This document shows positions 21,513-29,939 of a stretch of DNA of 64,000 nucleotides, in pieces. Under the pieces are notes generated by a model. The model searched no databases. It was not told the origin of the DNA and was given only the letters and a program-made list of their open reading frames with translations. A program made the position numbers and the translations under genes. Within the stretch, counting starts at the first letter, position 1, and each line of letters starts with the position of its first letter. The stretch lies in NCBI RefSeq assembly GCF_004217215.1, contig NZ_SHKP01000008.1:266441-330440 (forward strand), in the 5' to 3' direction. Source of the stretch: Rivibacter subsaxonicus. Its GTDB lineage: Bacteria; Pseudomonadota; Gammaproteobacteria; Burkholderiales; Burkholderiaceae_C.

Positions 21513-22063
21513 TCTTCGAGACCTCCGATTTCCTGCGCAGGCACCTGGGCCTGCGGCTGCGCGCCGGGCTTCGTGGCCCTGCGCCCCTTGAAATCCACCA
21601 CCGGCACCAGTCGCGCCTCGCGGATCTCATCGAGCGTGAAGCCCAGCACCTGCTCTTCCTTGCCATCGTGGAAGACCAGCTCCCACTGACCGTCGGCCGC
21701 GCCCTCGCGCAGCCGGCCGTCGTATTTCTTGCGCCCCTGGAACGGCAGCTTCAGCGTCAGCGCCACCTGCTCGCCGGCAAAGCGGGCGAAATGCTCGGGC
21801 TTGGTCAGCGGCCGGTCCAGGCCGGGCGACGAGACCTCGAGCCGGGCGTAGTCGACGCCTTCGACCTCCAGCACATACTGCAACTGCCGGGTGACGACCT
21901 CGCAGTCATCGACCGTCACGAACTCCGAGGGCCCGCTCGGGTAGACCGCTCCGGGCAGCCGGTCGATGTAGGCACGCAGCAGCCCCTGCGAGCTGCGCTC
22001 GCAGTCCACCAGCTCGTACCCGAGCCCGGTGACGGTCTTCTCGACGGCGGCTTGCCAATTCAT
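21509..22063 (-). CDS. rimP: ribosome maturation factor RimP
   Basis: A 184-residue factor for 30S assembly, first gene of the nusA-infB operon. The N-terminal domain shows [18 protein letters not shown] and the conserved [18 protein letters not shown] and [14 protein letters not shown] motifs. The C-terminal SH3-like domain includes [11 protein letters not shown]. The start at 22063 (MNWQAAVEK) gives the family length; open sequence upstream is not RimP-like and contains a T9 tract. A possible attenuator hairpin lies about 75-90 bases upstream of the ATG. Confidence 0.95.
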   Translation of the reverse strand: MNWQAAVEKTVTGLGYELVDCERSSQGLLRAYIDRLPGAVYPSGPSEFVTVDDCEVVTRQLQYVLEVEGVDYARLEVSSPGLDRPLTKPEHFARFAGEQVALTLKLPFQGRKKYDGRLREGAADGQWELVFHDGKEEQVLGFTLDEIREARLVPVVDFKGRRATKPGAQPQAQVPAQEIGGLEE

Positions 22064-22127
22064 CGTTCGTAGCGCGGCAATGGAATCCGGAACAGTTTTC
22101 GAGATGCGGTATGAAAACGCTTCGACC

Positions 22128-22155
22128 AAAAAAAAAGGGCTGGAATCTCCCGCCC
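22128..22155 (-). promoter_or_regulatory. terminator-like hairpin in the rimP leader (possible attenuator)
   Basis: Read on the minus strand, GGGCGGG (22155-22149) pairs with CCAGCCC (22143-22137) with one G-A mismatch around a five-base loop, and nine T residues follow at once (22136-22128). This is the layout of an intrinsic terminator. It lies 65 to 92 bases upstream of the rimP start. No minus-strand gene precedes it, because fabI is divergent, so if real it acts on the rimP-nusA-infB leader. Control by NusA level is an inference. Confidence 0.5.
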
Positions 22156-22323
22156 GATCAATGATTTGGTGAAAGCGGGATTGTACCGTGTCGGCGCCGT
22201 AGCGGCAAGCCGCCCGACTGTCAAGGTGACGGGGCGGCGCCCCCTGCGTGCCAGAATCGCGCGCTGTTCGACGCCCCGCCGCACATCGCACGCGACGGCC
22301 GGGCTTTCTGATACGGAGACACC

Positions 22324-23121
22324 ATGGGATTCCTCGCCGGCAAACGGTTGCTGATCACCGGACTGCTGTCCAACCGCTCGATCGCCTATGGCATCGCCCG
22401 CGCCTGCCATCGCGAAGGCGCCGAACTGGCCTTCAGCTATGTCGGCGAGCGCTTCAAGGGCCGCATCACCGAGTTTGCCGCCGAGTTCGGCTCGAGCCTG
22501 ATTTTCGACTGCGATGTGGCCGATGACGCCCAGATCGAAGCCCTGTTCGCCGACCTGGCCAAGACTTGGCCCACTTTCGACGGCTTCGTCCACTCGATCG
22601 GCTTTGCGCCGCGCGAGGCGATCGCAGGAGACTTCCTGGACGGGCTGTCGCGCGAGGCCTTCCGCATCGCGCACGACATCTCGGCCTACAGCTTCCCGGC
22701 GCTGGCCAAGGCGGCGGCACCGATGCTCACGCCCAAGGCCGCGCTGCTGACGCTGAGCTACCTCGGTTCCGACCGGGTCGTGCCCAACTACAACACCATG
22801 GGCCTTGCCAAGGCCTCGCTCGAGGCCAGCGTGCGCTACCTGGCCAGCAGCCTCGGCCCCAAGGGCGTGCGGGTCAACGGCATCTCGGCCGGCCCGATCA
22901 AGACGCTGGCAGCTGCCGGCATCAAGGGCTTTGGCGAGATCCTGAAGGTGGTCGAGACCAGTGCGCCGCTGCGCCGCAACGTCACGATCGACGACGTCGG
23001 CAACGTCGCCGCCTTCCTGCTCAGCGACCTGGCGGCCGGCGTGACCGCCGAGATCACCTATGTCGATGCCGGCTTCAGCCAGGTGATGAGCGGCATGGGC
23101 TGGGCCAGCGCCGAGAGTTGA
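22324..23121 (+). CDS. fabI: enoyl-[acyl-carrier-protein] reductase (NADH) FabI
   Basis: A 265-residue short-chain dehydrogenase-type reductase that carries out the last step of each fatty acid elongation cycle. The FabI nucleotide-binding opening [20 protein letters not shown] is present. The catalytic set is intact: Tyr in LSYLGSDRV and the Y-x6-K pair in [12 protein letters not shown]. It starts with a GGAG site 7 bases upstream and is transcribed away from rimP. A strong bidirectional terminator follows. Confidence 0.97.
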   Translation: MGFLAGKRLLITGLLSNRSIAYGIARACHREGAELAFSYVGERFKGRITEFAAEFGSSLIFDCDVADDAQIEALFADLAKTWPTFDGFVHSIGFAPREAIAGDFLDGLSREAFRIAHDISAYSFPALAKAAAPMLTPKAALLTLSYLGSDRVVPNYNTMGLAKASLEASVRYLASSLGPKGVRVNGISAGPIKTLAAAGIKGFGEILKVVETSAPLRRNVTIDDVGNVAAFLLSDLAAGVTAEITYVDAGFSQVMSGMGWASAES

Positions 23122-23137
23122 GCCCCAAGCGCAGCAG

Positions 23138-23167
23138 GACAAACGGCGCCCGCGGGCGCCGTTTGTC
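23138..23167. terminator. bidirectional terminator between fabI and the decarboxylase gene
   Basis: GACAAACGGCGCC (23138-23150) pairs perfectly with GGCGCCGTTTGTC (23155-23167) around a CGCG loop. An outer CCCCAA/TTGGGG pair flanks it. It lies between the stops of two convergent genes, so it probably ends both transcripts. Confidence 0.85.
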
Positions 23168-23184
23168 ATTTGGGGCGGGACCGC

Positions 23185-25446
23185 TCAGTTCGCCCGCACG
23201 CAGTCCACGTAGTAGCGCTTGACGCCCGCCTCGTCGACCTCCTCGACCAGGCCGTGGACGTCGGTGTCGAAACCCGGGAAGCGGGCGTTGAACTCGCGCG
23301 TGAAGCGCAGGTAGTCGACGATCCGCTTGTTGAAGCGCTCGCCCGGGATCAGCAGCGGGATGCCGGGCGGGTACGGCGTCAGCAGCGAGGTGGCGATGCG
23401 GCCCTCGAGCGCGTCGATGGCGACCCGTTCGGTCTGGCGGTGGGCGATGTGGGCGTAGGCATCGCTCGGCTTCATCGCCGGGTGGATGTCGGACAGGTAC
23501 ATCTCGGTCGTCAGGCGGGCGATGTCGCCCTCGGCATAGGCCTCGTGGATCGCCTGGCAGAGGTCGCGCAGGCCCAGCCGCTCGTACTTGGGATGGGCCG
23601 CCACGAACTCCGGCAGGATGCGCCACAGCGGCTGGTTGCGGTCGTAGTCGTCCTTGAACTGCTGCAGCGCGGTGACCAGCGTGTTCCAGCGGCCCTTGGT
23701 GATGCCGATCGTGAACATGATGAAGAAGGAGTAGAGCCCCGTCTTCTCGACCACCACGCCATGCTCGGCCAGGAACTTGGTGACGATGCTGGCCGGGATG
23801 CCGGTCTTGGCGAACTTGCCCGACATGTCCAGGCCCGGCGTGATGATCGTGCTCTTGATCGGGTCGAGCATGTTGAAGCCCGGCGCCATGTCGCCGAAGC
23901 CATGCCACTTGTCGCTGGCCTTGAGCATCCAGTCGGAGGCTTCGCCGACACCGTCGGCGGCCAGCTTGTCCGGGCCCCAGACCTTGAACCACCAGTCCTT
24001 GCCGAACTCCTTCTCGACCTTGCGCATCGCGCGCCGGAACTCGAGCGCTTCCTTCAGGCTCTCGTCGACCAGCGCGGTGCCGCCGGGCGGCTCCATCATC
24101 GCCGCCGTCACGTCGCAGCTGGCGATGATCGCGTACTGCGGCGAGGTCGAGGTGTGCATCAGGTAGGCCTCGTTGAAGAGGTGACGGTCGAGCTTGACCG
24201 TCTGCGAGTCCTGCACCAGCACCTGCGAGGCCTGGCTGATGCCGGCCAGCAGCTTGTGGGTGCTCTGCGTCGCGTAGACCATCGCCTCCTTCGGCCGCAC
24301 GCGGTACTTGCCCATCGCGTGGTAGCCGCCATAGAACTTGTGGAAGGCGGCATGCGGCAGCCAGGCCTCGTCGAAATGCAGCGTGTCGACATAACCGTCG
24401 AGCATGCTCTTGATGGTCTCGGTGTTGTAGAGCACGCCGTCGTAGGTGCTCTGCGTCAGCGTCATGATGCGCGGCCGCACCGCCTTGGCATCGACGCCGG
24501 CCAGCAGCGGGTTGGCGGCGATCTTCTTGCGGATCGTCTCCTGCTCGAACTCGCTCTGAGGGATCGGGCCGATGATCCCGTAGTGGTTGCGCGTAGGTGT
24601 GAGGAACACCGGCACCGCGCCGGTCATGATGATCGAGTGGAGGATGCTCTTGTGGCAGTTGCGGTCGACCACCACCACGTCGCCCGGCGCCACCGTGTGG
24701 TGCCAGACCATCTTGTTGCTGGTGCTGGTGCCGTTGGTGACGAAGAAGCAGTGGTCGGCGTTGAAGATGCGCGCCGCGTTGCGCTCGCTTTGCGCCACCG
24801 GGCCGGTGTGGTCGAGCAGCTGGCCGAGCTCCTCGACCGCGTTGCAGACGTCGGCGCGCAGCATGTTCTCGCCAAAGAACTGGTGAAACATCTGGCCGAC
24901 CGGGCTCTTCAGGAAGGCCACGCCGCCACTGTGGCCGGGGCAGTGCCAGGAGTAGGAACCGTCCTGCGCGTAGTCCATCAGCGCCTTGAAGAACGGCGGC
25001 GCCACCGCGTCGAGATAGCTGCGCGCCTCGCGGATGATGTGGCGCGCCACGAACTCCGGCGTGTCCTCGAACATGTGGATGAAGCCGTGCAGCTCGCGCA
25101 GGATGTCGTTCGGGATGTGCTGCGAGGTGCGCGTCTCGCCGTAGAGGTAGATCGGGATGTCCGGGTTGCGCAGCCGGATCTCCTCGATGAACTTGCGCAG
25201 GTTCAGCACCGCCGGGTCATCCTCGGGGCCGGCGGTGAACTCCTCGTCGTCGATCGACAGGATGAAGGCGCTGGCGCGGCTCTGCTGCTGCGCGAACTGG
25301 CTCAGGTCACCGTAGCTGGTAGCGCCGAGGATCTCGAAGCCTTCCTTCTGGATCGCGTCGGCCAGCGCGCGAATGCCGAGACCGGAGGTGTTCTCGGAGC
25401 GGAAATCCTCGTCGATGATGACGATCGGGAAGCGAAAGCGCTGCAT
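23185..25446 (-). CDS. arginine/lysine/ornithine decarboxylase (PLP, fold type I)
   Basis: A 753-residue inducible-type basic amino acid decarboxylase that makes a polyamine or diamine and CO2. It has the N-terminal wing domain (FPIVIIDEDFRSENTSGLGIRALA) of the large decameric family. The PLP core carries TNGTSTSNKMVWH, HFDEAWLPHA and the PLP-lysine motif ATQSTHKLLAGISQAS, followed by the C-terminal domain. The size fits AdiA, LdcC and SpeF relatives, but the sequence alone does not separate arginine from lysine or ornithine as substrate. The ATG at 25446 is chosen because the wing domain starts there; a longer open frame upstream is not homologous. No antiporter gene is adjacent, which argues against a classic acid-resistance pair here. 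Confidence 0.9.
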   Translation of the reverse strand: MQRFRFPIVIIDEDFRSENTSGLGIRALADAIQKEGFEILGATSYGDLSQFAQQQSRASAFILSIDDEEFTAGPEDDPAVLNLRKFIEEIRLRNPDIPIYLYGETRTSQHIPNDILRELHGFIHMFEDTPEFVARHIIREARSYLDAVAPPFFKALMDYAQDGSYSWHCPGHSGGVAFLKSPVGQMFHQFFGENMLRADVCNAVEELGQLLDHTGPVAQSERNAARIFNADHCFFVTNGTSTSNKMVWHHTVAPGDVVVVDRNCHKSILHSIIMTGAVPVFLTPTRNHYGIIGPIPQSEFEQETIRKKIAANPLLAGVDAKAVRPRIMTLTQSTYDGVLYNTETIKSMLDGYVDTLHFDEAWLPHAAFHKFYGGYHAMGKYRVRPKEAMVYATQSTHKLLAGISQASQVLVQDSQTVKLDRHLFNEAYLMHTSTSPQYAIIASCDVTAAMMEPPGGTALVDESLKEALEFRRAMRKVEKEFGKDWWFKVWGPDKLAADGVGEASDWMLKASDKWHGFGDMAPGFNMLDPIKSTIITPGLDMSGKFAKTGIPASIVTKFLAEHGVVVEKTGLYSFFIMFTIGITKGRWNTLVTALQQFKDDYDRNQPLWRILPEFVAAHPKYERLGLRDLCQAIHEAYAEGDIARLTTEMYLSDIHPAMKPSDAYAHIAHRQTERVAIDALEGRIATSLLTPYPPGIPLLIPGERFNKRIVDYLRFTREFNARFPGFDTDVHGLVEEVDEAGVKRYYVDCVRAN

Positions 25447-25602
25447 GGCCAGGGGCTCCGAGGGCGGGCGGGGGAAGTCGGAAAGCGCGCAAGTGTAGGG
25501 CCGTCGTCGGCACCGCGGCGTGACATCCTGCCAAGCGACCACCCGGACACCGCGACGTAGACTTGTGTACCGTATCTGGGCGCTGTGCGCGGAGTGAGGC
25601 CG

Positions 25603-26043
25603 ATGAGCGTTTCGTATCCGACGATCTGGTGGGTCATCGCCGGCCTGCTGGTGGCGGCCGAACTCTTCAGCACGACCTTCTACATGCTGGTGCTGGCGCT
25701 GGGCGCCGCCGCTGGCGCGATCGCGGCCCACTTCGGCCTGTCGCTGCCGGCGCAGATCGTGGTCTTCTGCCTGGTCGGCGGGGGCGGCACCGCGCTCTGG
25801 CATTTCAAGCGCGCCCGCGCACCGCGCTCGGCCCCGGTTGCCTCCAACCGCGATGCACAGATGGACATCGGCGGACGCGTGCGGGTCGAGCGCTGGGAGG
25901 CCGACCGCAGCAGCGCGGTGCTGTACCGCGGTGCCACCTGGACCGCGCGCCTGCGCGCCGACGGTCCGGCCGAGCCCGGCGAACACGAGATCGTCGCCGT
26001 CGAAGGCAACCACCTGATCGTGGCCCGCGCGCAGCCGCGCTGA
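25603..26043 (+). CDS. NfeD-family membrane protein (short form)
   Basis: A 146-residue protein with two or three N-terminal transmembrane helices (WWVIAGLLVAAELFSTTFYML; AAAGAIAAHFGLSLPAQIVVFCLVG) and a C-terminal OB-fold domain (about residues 85-146, MDIGGRVRVERW...EIVAVEGNHLIVARA). Short NfeD proteins are encoded with SPFH/stomatin proteins and are thought to support them in membrane microdomains. That context holds here, because a QmcA-like gene follows 49 bases downstream. Start at ATG 25603 with a GGAG site upstream. Confidence 0.9.
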   Translation: MSVSYPTIWWVIAGLLVAAELFSTTFYMLVLALGAAAGAIAAHFGLSLPAQIVVFCLVGGGGTALWHFKRARAPRSAPVASNRDAQMDIGGRVRVERWEADRSSAVLYRGATWTARLRADGPAEPGEHEIVAVEGNHLIVARAQPR

Positions 26044-26092
26044 GGCAGCGGCATCGCCCGCCCCTTCCTTCCCTCACTCGTCGAAAGCCTGC

Positions 26093-27028
26093 ATGGAAGT
26101 CGCCCTCGTCCTTGCGTTCATCACCATCGTCTTCGTCGCGCTGACGATCAAGACCGTGCCGCAGCAGCATGCCTGGATCGTCGAGCGGCTCGGCCGCTAC
26201 GAGCGCACGCTGACGCCGGGCCTGAAGTTCGTGATCCCCTTCATCGAGCGCGTGGCCTACAAGCATTCGCTGAAGGAGATCCCGCTCGACGTGCCGAGCC
26301 AGGTCTGCATCACGCGCGACAACACCCAGCTGCAGGTCGACGGCATCCTGTTCTTCCAGATCACCGACCCGATGCGGGCCAGCTACGGCTCGTCGAACTA
26401 CATCCTCGCGATCACCCAGCTGGCGCAGACAACGCTGCGCAGCATCATCGGCAAGATGGAGCTCGACAAGACCTTCGAGGAGCGCGCCACCATCAATCAG
26501 GCCATCGTCAGCGCACTCGACGAGGCCGCGCTCAACTGGGGCGTCAAGGTGCTGCGCTACGAGATCAAGGACCTGACGCCGCCGGCCGCGATCCTGCACT
26601 CGATGCAGGCCCAGATCACCGCCGAGCGCGAGAAGCGCGCGCTGATCGCCGCCTCCGAGGGCCGGCGCCAGGAACAGATCAACATCGCCACCGGCCAGCG
26701 CGAGGCCTTCATCGCGCGCTCCGAGGGCGAGAAGCAGGCCGAGATCAACAAGGCCCAGGGCGAGGCGGCCGCGATCGAGGCGGTGGCCACGGCCACCGCC
26801 GAGGCGATCCGCAAGATCGCCGCCGCCATCGAGCAGCCGGGCGGGACGCAGGCGGTGCAGTTGAAGGTGGCCGAGAAGGCGGTCGAGGCCTACGCCCAGC
26901 TGGCGCGGCAGAACAACACGATGATCGTGCCCGGTAACATGAGCGAAGTGAGCACGCTGATCGGCACCGCGATGGCGCTGATGAGGCACGGCGGCTCGAC
27001 GCCAACGACGAAACCGACGACTCCTTAA
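26093..27028 (+). CDS. qmcA: SPFH/stomatin-like protein, QmcA type
   Basis: A 311-residue membrane-associated band-7 protein. An N-terminal membrane helix (VALVLAFITIVFVALTI) is followed by the SPFH domain (VPQQHAWIVERLGRYERTLTPG; LDVPSQVCITRDNTQLQVDGI; RSIIGKMELDKTFEERATIN). A long Ala/Glu/Arg coiled coil (about residues 180-270) follows, with repeated EGEKQAEINKAQGEA segments that drive oligomerisation. QmcA forms large inner-membrane assemblies and can multicopy-suppress loss of FtsH/HtpX quality control in E. coli. It is paired with the nfeD-type gene just upstream. Confidence 0.9.
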   Translation: MEVALVLAFITIVFVALTIKTVPQQHAWIVERLGRYERTLTPGLKFVIPFIERVAYKHSLKEIPLDVPSQVCITRDNTQLQVDGILFFQITDPMRASYGSSNYILAITQLAQTTLRSIIGKMELDKTFEERATINQAIVSALDEAALNWGVKVLRYEIKDLTPPAAILHSMQAQITAEREKRALIAASEGRRQEQINIATGQREAFIARSEGEKQAEINKAQGEAAAIEAVATATAEAIRKIAAAIEQPGGTQAVQLKVAEKAVEAYAQLARQNNTMIVPGNMSEVSTLIGTAMALMRHGGSTPTTKPTTP

Positions 27029-27072
27029 GTTCGACCTGCCTCGCCAAGGCGGGCCGTGCGACATCGCTCGGC

Positions 27073-27078
27073 TAGAAT
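27073..27078 (+). promoter_or_regulatory. probable -10 box of the tRNA-Ser promoter
   Basis: TAGAAT lies 28 bases upstream of the mature tRNA 5' end, at a position that suits a short leader. No convincing -35 hexamer is seen 16-18 bases further upstream, so support is limited to the near-consensus -10 box. Confidence 0.35.
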
Positions 27079-27106
27079 CTTAGTCTTTGCTCGATTGCAT
27101 TCCCGT

Positions 27107-27197
27107 GGAGGGATGGATGAGCGGTTTAAGTCGCACGCCTGGAAAGCGTGTGTGGGTTAACAGCCCACCGCGGGTTCGAATCCCGCTCCCTCCGCCA
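27107..27197 (+). tRNA. tRNA-Ser (anticodon GGA)
   Basis: The acceptor stem GGAGGGA pairs with TCCCTCC, followed by G73 and an encoded CCA. The anticodon loop CTGGAAA gives anticodon GGA (codons UCC and UCU). The long variable arm (TGTGGGTTAACAGCCCACC) is typical of a class II serine tRNA, and the T arm CGGGTTCGAATCCCG is canonical. Length is 91 nt with CCA. Confidence 0.97.
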
Positions 27198-27202
27198 AGC
27201 AC

Positions 27203-27227
27203 AACGCCCCGCTCGACGGGGCGTTTT
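27203..27227 (+). terminator. intrinsic terminator of tRNA-Ser
   Basis: AACGCCCCG (27203-27211) pairs with CGGGGCGTT (27217-27225) around CTCGA, followed by a short T run. It starts 6 bases after the tRNA CCA end. Confidence 0.85.
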
Positions 27228-27271
27228 GCTTGGTGGTGGGGGTTGGGTGAGAAGCCGCGCCCGGGTTCGCT

Positions 27272-27345
27272 CACTTCAAGTCCGGGGGACTTGAAGTGGA
27301 CGCGACGCAGTCGCGGGCCTGCAGGGCCGAGTGATCCGCCCAAGC
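27272..27345. repeat. cluster of consecutive palindromes
   Basis: Four inverted repeats follow each other in a 74-base stretch: CACTTCAAGTCC/GGACTTGAAGTG with a GGG centre (27272-27298, 12 bp perfect), CGCGAC/GTCGCG (27301-27315), GGCC/GGCC around TGCAG (about 27317-27328) and GATCCGC/GCGGATC around CCAA (27333-27350, outer bases). No reading frame accounts for them. They resemble REP/BIME-type intergenic hairpin arrays. Confidence 0.6.
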
Positions 27346-27362
27346 GGATCGCGAGCAGGACC

Positions 27363-27410
27363 GCTCCCTGAGCCAAGCACCAACCCGCCCGACGGGGCGT
27401 TCTGCCTCGT
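27363..27410 (+). repeat. degenerate copy of the tRNA-Ser 3' end and its terminator
   Basis: CCGCTCCCTGAGCCAAGCAC and the following CCGACGGGGCGTTCTGC copy the end of the tRNA gene (CCGCTCCCTCCGCCAAGCAC) and its terminator (CTCGACGGGGCGTTTTGC), about 177 bases downstream. It could be a relic of a deleted second tRNA gene or an attachment-site-like duplication. Confidence 0.6.
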
Positions 27411-27420
27411 GGCGGGTGCC

Positions 27421-27906
27421 TCAGCGCGCCGGGCAGCCCAGGCCGATGCAGCGGCGGACCTCGCCGCTCATCGGATCGACGCGCAGGTTCATGCGGGCAC
27501 GATCGCCGCGAATATCGGCCTCCCAGTGCGGATCGTCGTAGTCGAGGTCGGAGATGTCGCCAAGCTTCAGGTCTTCGAGCGCACGCGCGACCTGCGATGC
27601 CATCTTGCCGTTGGGCGGCGGCCGTACGTCGCTGTTCCACTCGGCGTTCGATCGCCGCTCCTGCCCGCTGCGCGGGTCGACATAGATCTCGCGGCAGCGT
27701 CGGCTGCTCGGTTCGCACACCACCACCTCCCAGCGACCATCGTCGATCTCGGCCGACACGACGACGCCAGGATTGCTCTTCTCGACCCCCTGCAGGATCT
27801 CGGACAGCGGCTTGCTGCCGGCCGGCGGGCGCTCGGCGGCAGCGCCGCCAGCCACGGCCAGCAGCAGTGCGCCCAGCAGCCAGGGAATCGATCGTTGAAT
27901 CAGCAT
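27421..27906 (-). CDS. exported protein with two PepSY-like repeats
   Basis: A 161-residue secreted protein with a signal peptide (WLLGALLLAVAGGAAA). Two related segments follow: LSEILQGVEKSNPGVVVSAE...YVDPRSGQ and VARALEDLKLGDISDLDYDD...RVDPMSGEV. Each ends with a V-D-P-x-S-G turn, the pattern of PepSY domains. PepSY proteins are thought to modulate peptidases or sense at the cell surface. Two Cys pairs (VCEPSSRRC, CIGLGC) could form disulfides. The start is the ATG at 27906, preceded by GAGGAG. The partner is not identified; a nuclease gene lies about 100 bases upstream on the same strand. Confidence 0.7.
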   Translation of the reverse strand: MLIQRSIPWLLGALLLAVAGGAAAERPPAGSKPLSEILQGVEKSNPGVVVSAEIDDGRWEVVVCEPSSRRCREIYVDPRSGQERRSNAEWNSDVRPPPNGKMASQVARALEDLKLGDISDLDYDDPHWEADIRGDRARMNLRVDPMSGEVRRCIGLGCPAR

Positions 27907-28011
27907 GCGGAACTCCTCGGGGTGATTGCTGCATGACGGCCACCCTGGCCGAACATTGGCCGCGAGCCTAGCGGCGGGCCAGCAGCGCACCAATCCCCTG
28001 CCTCCGCGGCG

Positions 28012-28473
28012 TCAGCCGCGAACTTCGCGCCGCTGTCGCCGCCACTCCCACGGTGGCACCGGCCCGGCGTCCTGCCACAGCCCGCGCCGTTCGCCGCGCG
28101 CGAGTTCCTGGTCATCGCGCAGTTCCGGGTCGCGGGCGTAGCGTTCGTAGACCCACGCCATGCCCGCGCGCACCTGCTCGGCGTTGGCATCGACACCACC
28201 GCATCGAACCCGCGCCACCGTCCGTCCGTAGCGATCGAGCGCCTGCGCCCTCACCTGCGCCTCGCGGCCGAAGCACAGGGCGGCCAGGTGGGCCCGGCTG
28301 CGGGCGCCGAAGGCCTGCGCCTTCTCCGGTGCATCGATCTCGGCCAGCCGCAGCCGCAGCGTCTGTGGTGTCGCGTCGGGGGCGGCGCGACAGCGGGCGC
28401 TGAGCGTGTCGCCATCGCTCACGCCCACGACCAGGCACAGCAGCAGGCTGCCGCCCGTGATCAGTACAGGCAT
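28012..28473 (-). CDS. thermonuclease (SNase) family protein
   Basis: A 153-residue protein with a short hydrophobic start (LITGGSLLLCLVVGVSDGDTL) that may act as a signal or anchor, and an SNase-like OB fold. Motifs fit the family: VSDGDTLS, LRLAEIDAPEK and DRYGRTVARV, with Arg and Glu at expected catalytic spots. It ends in RGLWQDAGPVPPWEWR, also typical (the GLW...P-P-W-E-W-R motif). The role is a Ca2+-dependent extracellular or envelope nuclease. It stands between a PepSY protein and a binding protein, with no clear operon. Confidence 0.85.
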   Translation of the reverse strand: MPVLITGGSLLLCLVVGVSDGDTLSARCRAAPDATPQTLRLRLAEIDAPEKAQAFGARSRAHLAALCFGREAQVRAQALDRYGRTVARVRCGGVDANAEQVRAGMAWVYERYARDPELRDDQELARGERRGLWQDAGPVPPWEWRRQRREVRG

Positions 28474-28530
28474 TCTTCATCCCCAACGACCCGCGCACCC
28501 GGTCTTGGCCGGACGTCGCGGCAACCAACA

Positions 28531-28556
28531 AAGAAAAGGGGCGCCGAAGCGCCCCT
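28531..28556 (-). terminator. terminator of the branched-chain amino acid binding protein gene
   Basis: On the minus strand AGGGGCGC pairs with GCGCCCCT around a four-base loop, followed by a T-rich tract (TTTTCTTTG). It begins 17 bases beyond the stop codon at 28574. Confidence 0.85.
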
Positions 28557-28573
28557 CTTTCAAGCCGCGGAAC

Positions 28574-29707
28574 TCAGTTCAGCGCGACCTTCTTGCCGTC
28601 CTTGTACGTGTACAGGGTCATGGCCGGGTTCTTCAGTTCACCGTCGGCCTCGAAGGCCACGTTGGCGGTGACACCCTTGTAGTTGGTCTCAAACAGCTTC
28701 GGGCCGTAGACCTTCGGGTCGACCGAGTTGGCGCGCTTCATCGCGTCGACCAGAACCATCGTCGCGTCGTAGACGTACGGCGAATAGATCTGGAACTGAC
28801 CAGGGAACTTGGCGTCGTACTTGGCCCTCCAGGCCTTGCCGTTGGGCATCTTCTCGAGCGAAGCGCCACCTTCGGCACAGACCACGTTGCCAAGCGCCTT
28901 GGCGCCGGCCGACAGTTCAGCCAGCTTCGGCGTGCAGATGCCGTCGCCGCCGAAGAACTTGACGTTGCTCATGCCCAACTGGTCCATCTGGCGCAGCATC
29001 GGGCCGGCCTGCGGGTCCATGCCGCCGTAGAACACGCCGTCCGGCTTCTTGGACTTGATGGCGGTCAGGATCGCCATGAAGTCGGTCGCCTTGTCGGTGG
29101 TGTACTGCTCGTCGACGATGTTGATGCCGCGTGCCTGCGCCGTCTTCTTGAAGACCTCGGCCACGCCCTGGCCGTAGGCGGTGCGGTCGTCGATGATCGC
29201 AACGTTCTTGAGCTTCAGGTTGTTGGCAGCGTGCAGCGCGAGACCGGCGCCGAGCGCGTTGTCGTTGGCCAGCACGCGGAAGGCCGTCTTGTAGCCTTGC
29301 TGCGAGTACTTCGGGTTGGTCGCCGACGGCGTGATCTGCGGAATGCCGCAGTCGTTGTAGATCTTCGAAGCCGGGATCGTGGTGCCCGAGTTCAGGTGAC
29401 CGACCACGCCGGCAACCTTGGCATCGCACAGCTTCTGGGCAGCGGCGGTGCCTTGCTTCGGGTCGGCTCCGTCATCTTCGGCCAGCAGTTCGAACTTGAT
29501 CTTCTTGCCGCCGATCACCAGGTTCTGGGAATTCAGTTCCTCGACCGCCAGGCGGGCGCCGTTCTCGTTGTCCTTGCCGTAGTGGGCCTGGGCGCCGGAG
29601 ACCGGGCCGACGTGGCCGAGCTTGACCACTTGCACGTCCTGCGCCGATGCGGCGCCGGCAATGCCCAGCAGGGCAGCGGCAACGATCACATTCACTTTTG
29701 CTTGCAT
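28574..29707 (-). CDS. branched-chain amino acid ABC transporter substrate-binding protein
   Basis: A 377-residue periplasmic binding protein of the LivJ/LivK type. A signal peptide is visible (VIVAAALLGIAGAASA), followed by VVKLGHVGPVSGAQAHYGKDNENGARLAVEELN, VAGVVGHLNSGTTIPAS and IDDRTAYGQGVAEVFKK. The start is the ATG at 29707 with GGAGG 8 bases upstream. No permease or ATPase genes are adjacent, so it must work with components encoded elsewhere. A single-gene transcript is supported by its own terminator. Confidence 0.93.
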   Translation of the reverse strand: MQAKVNVIVAAALLGIAGAASAQDVQVVKLGHVGPVSGAQAHYGKDNENGARLAVEELNSQNLVIGGKKIKFELLAEDDGADPKQGTAAAQKLCDAKVAGVVGHLNSGTTIPASKIYNDCGIPQITPSATNPKYSQQGYKTAFRVLANDNALGAGLALHAANNLKLKNVAIIDDRTAYGQGVAEVFKKTAQARGINIVDEQYTTDKATDFMAILTAIKSKKPDGVFYGGMDPQAGPMLRQMDQLGMSNVKFFGGDGICTPKLAELSAGAKALGNVVCAEGGASLEKMPNGKAWRAKYDAKFPGQFQIYSPYVYDATMVLVDAMKRANSVDPKVYGPKLFETNYKGVTANVAFEADGELKNPAMTLYTYKDGKKVALN

Positions 29708-29939
29708 GGATTGACCTCCAAAGTAGGCGAATAGTTGAGCGGAAATATTGTCCTCAACGCAGCGAACGTTACTCGAAAACAAGCACGCCGCAGCGATGCG
29801 AAACCCGGGGTTAACACCGTCGTCTGAATCCGACCGGCCAAACGCGCCGCGGTTCCCCGACGTCACTGTCTAGCAAGCGGCGGGCCGCGGACCATCGCCC
29901 GAGCGCCGATCCGGCGCGCTGCCGACGGCGCATCCGCGC

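Noticed and set aside
23185..26013. A 942-codon version of the decarboxylase starting near 26013
   Set aside because: The extra 190 residues are Arg/Ala-rich, not homologous to the family, and overlap the nfeD gene; the ATG at 25446 fits the wing domain.
27087..27371. A 94-codon frame covering tRNA-Ser
   Set aside because: It runs through the tRNA and its terminator, which are certain, and has no protein-like features.
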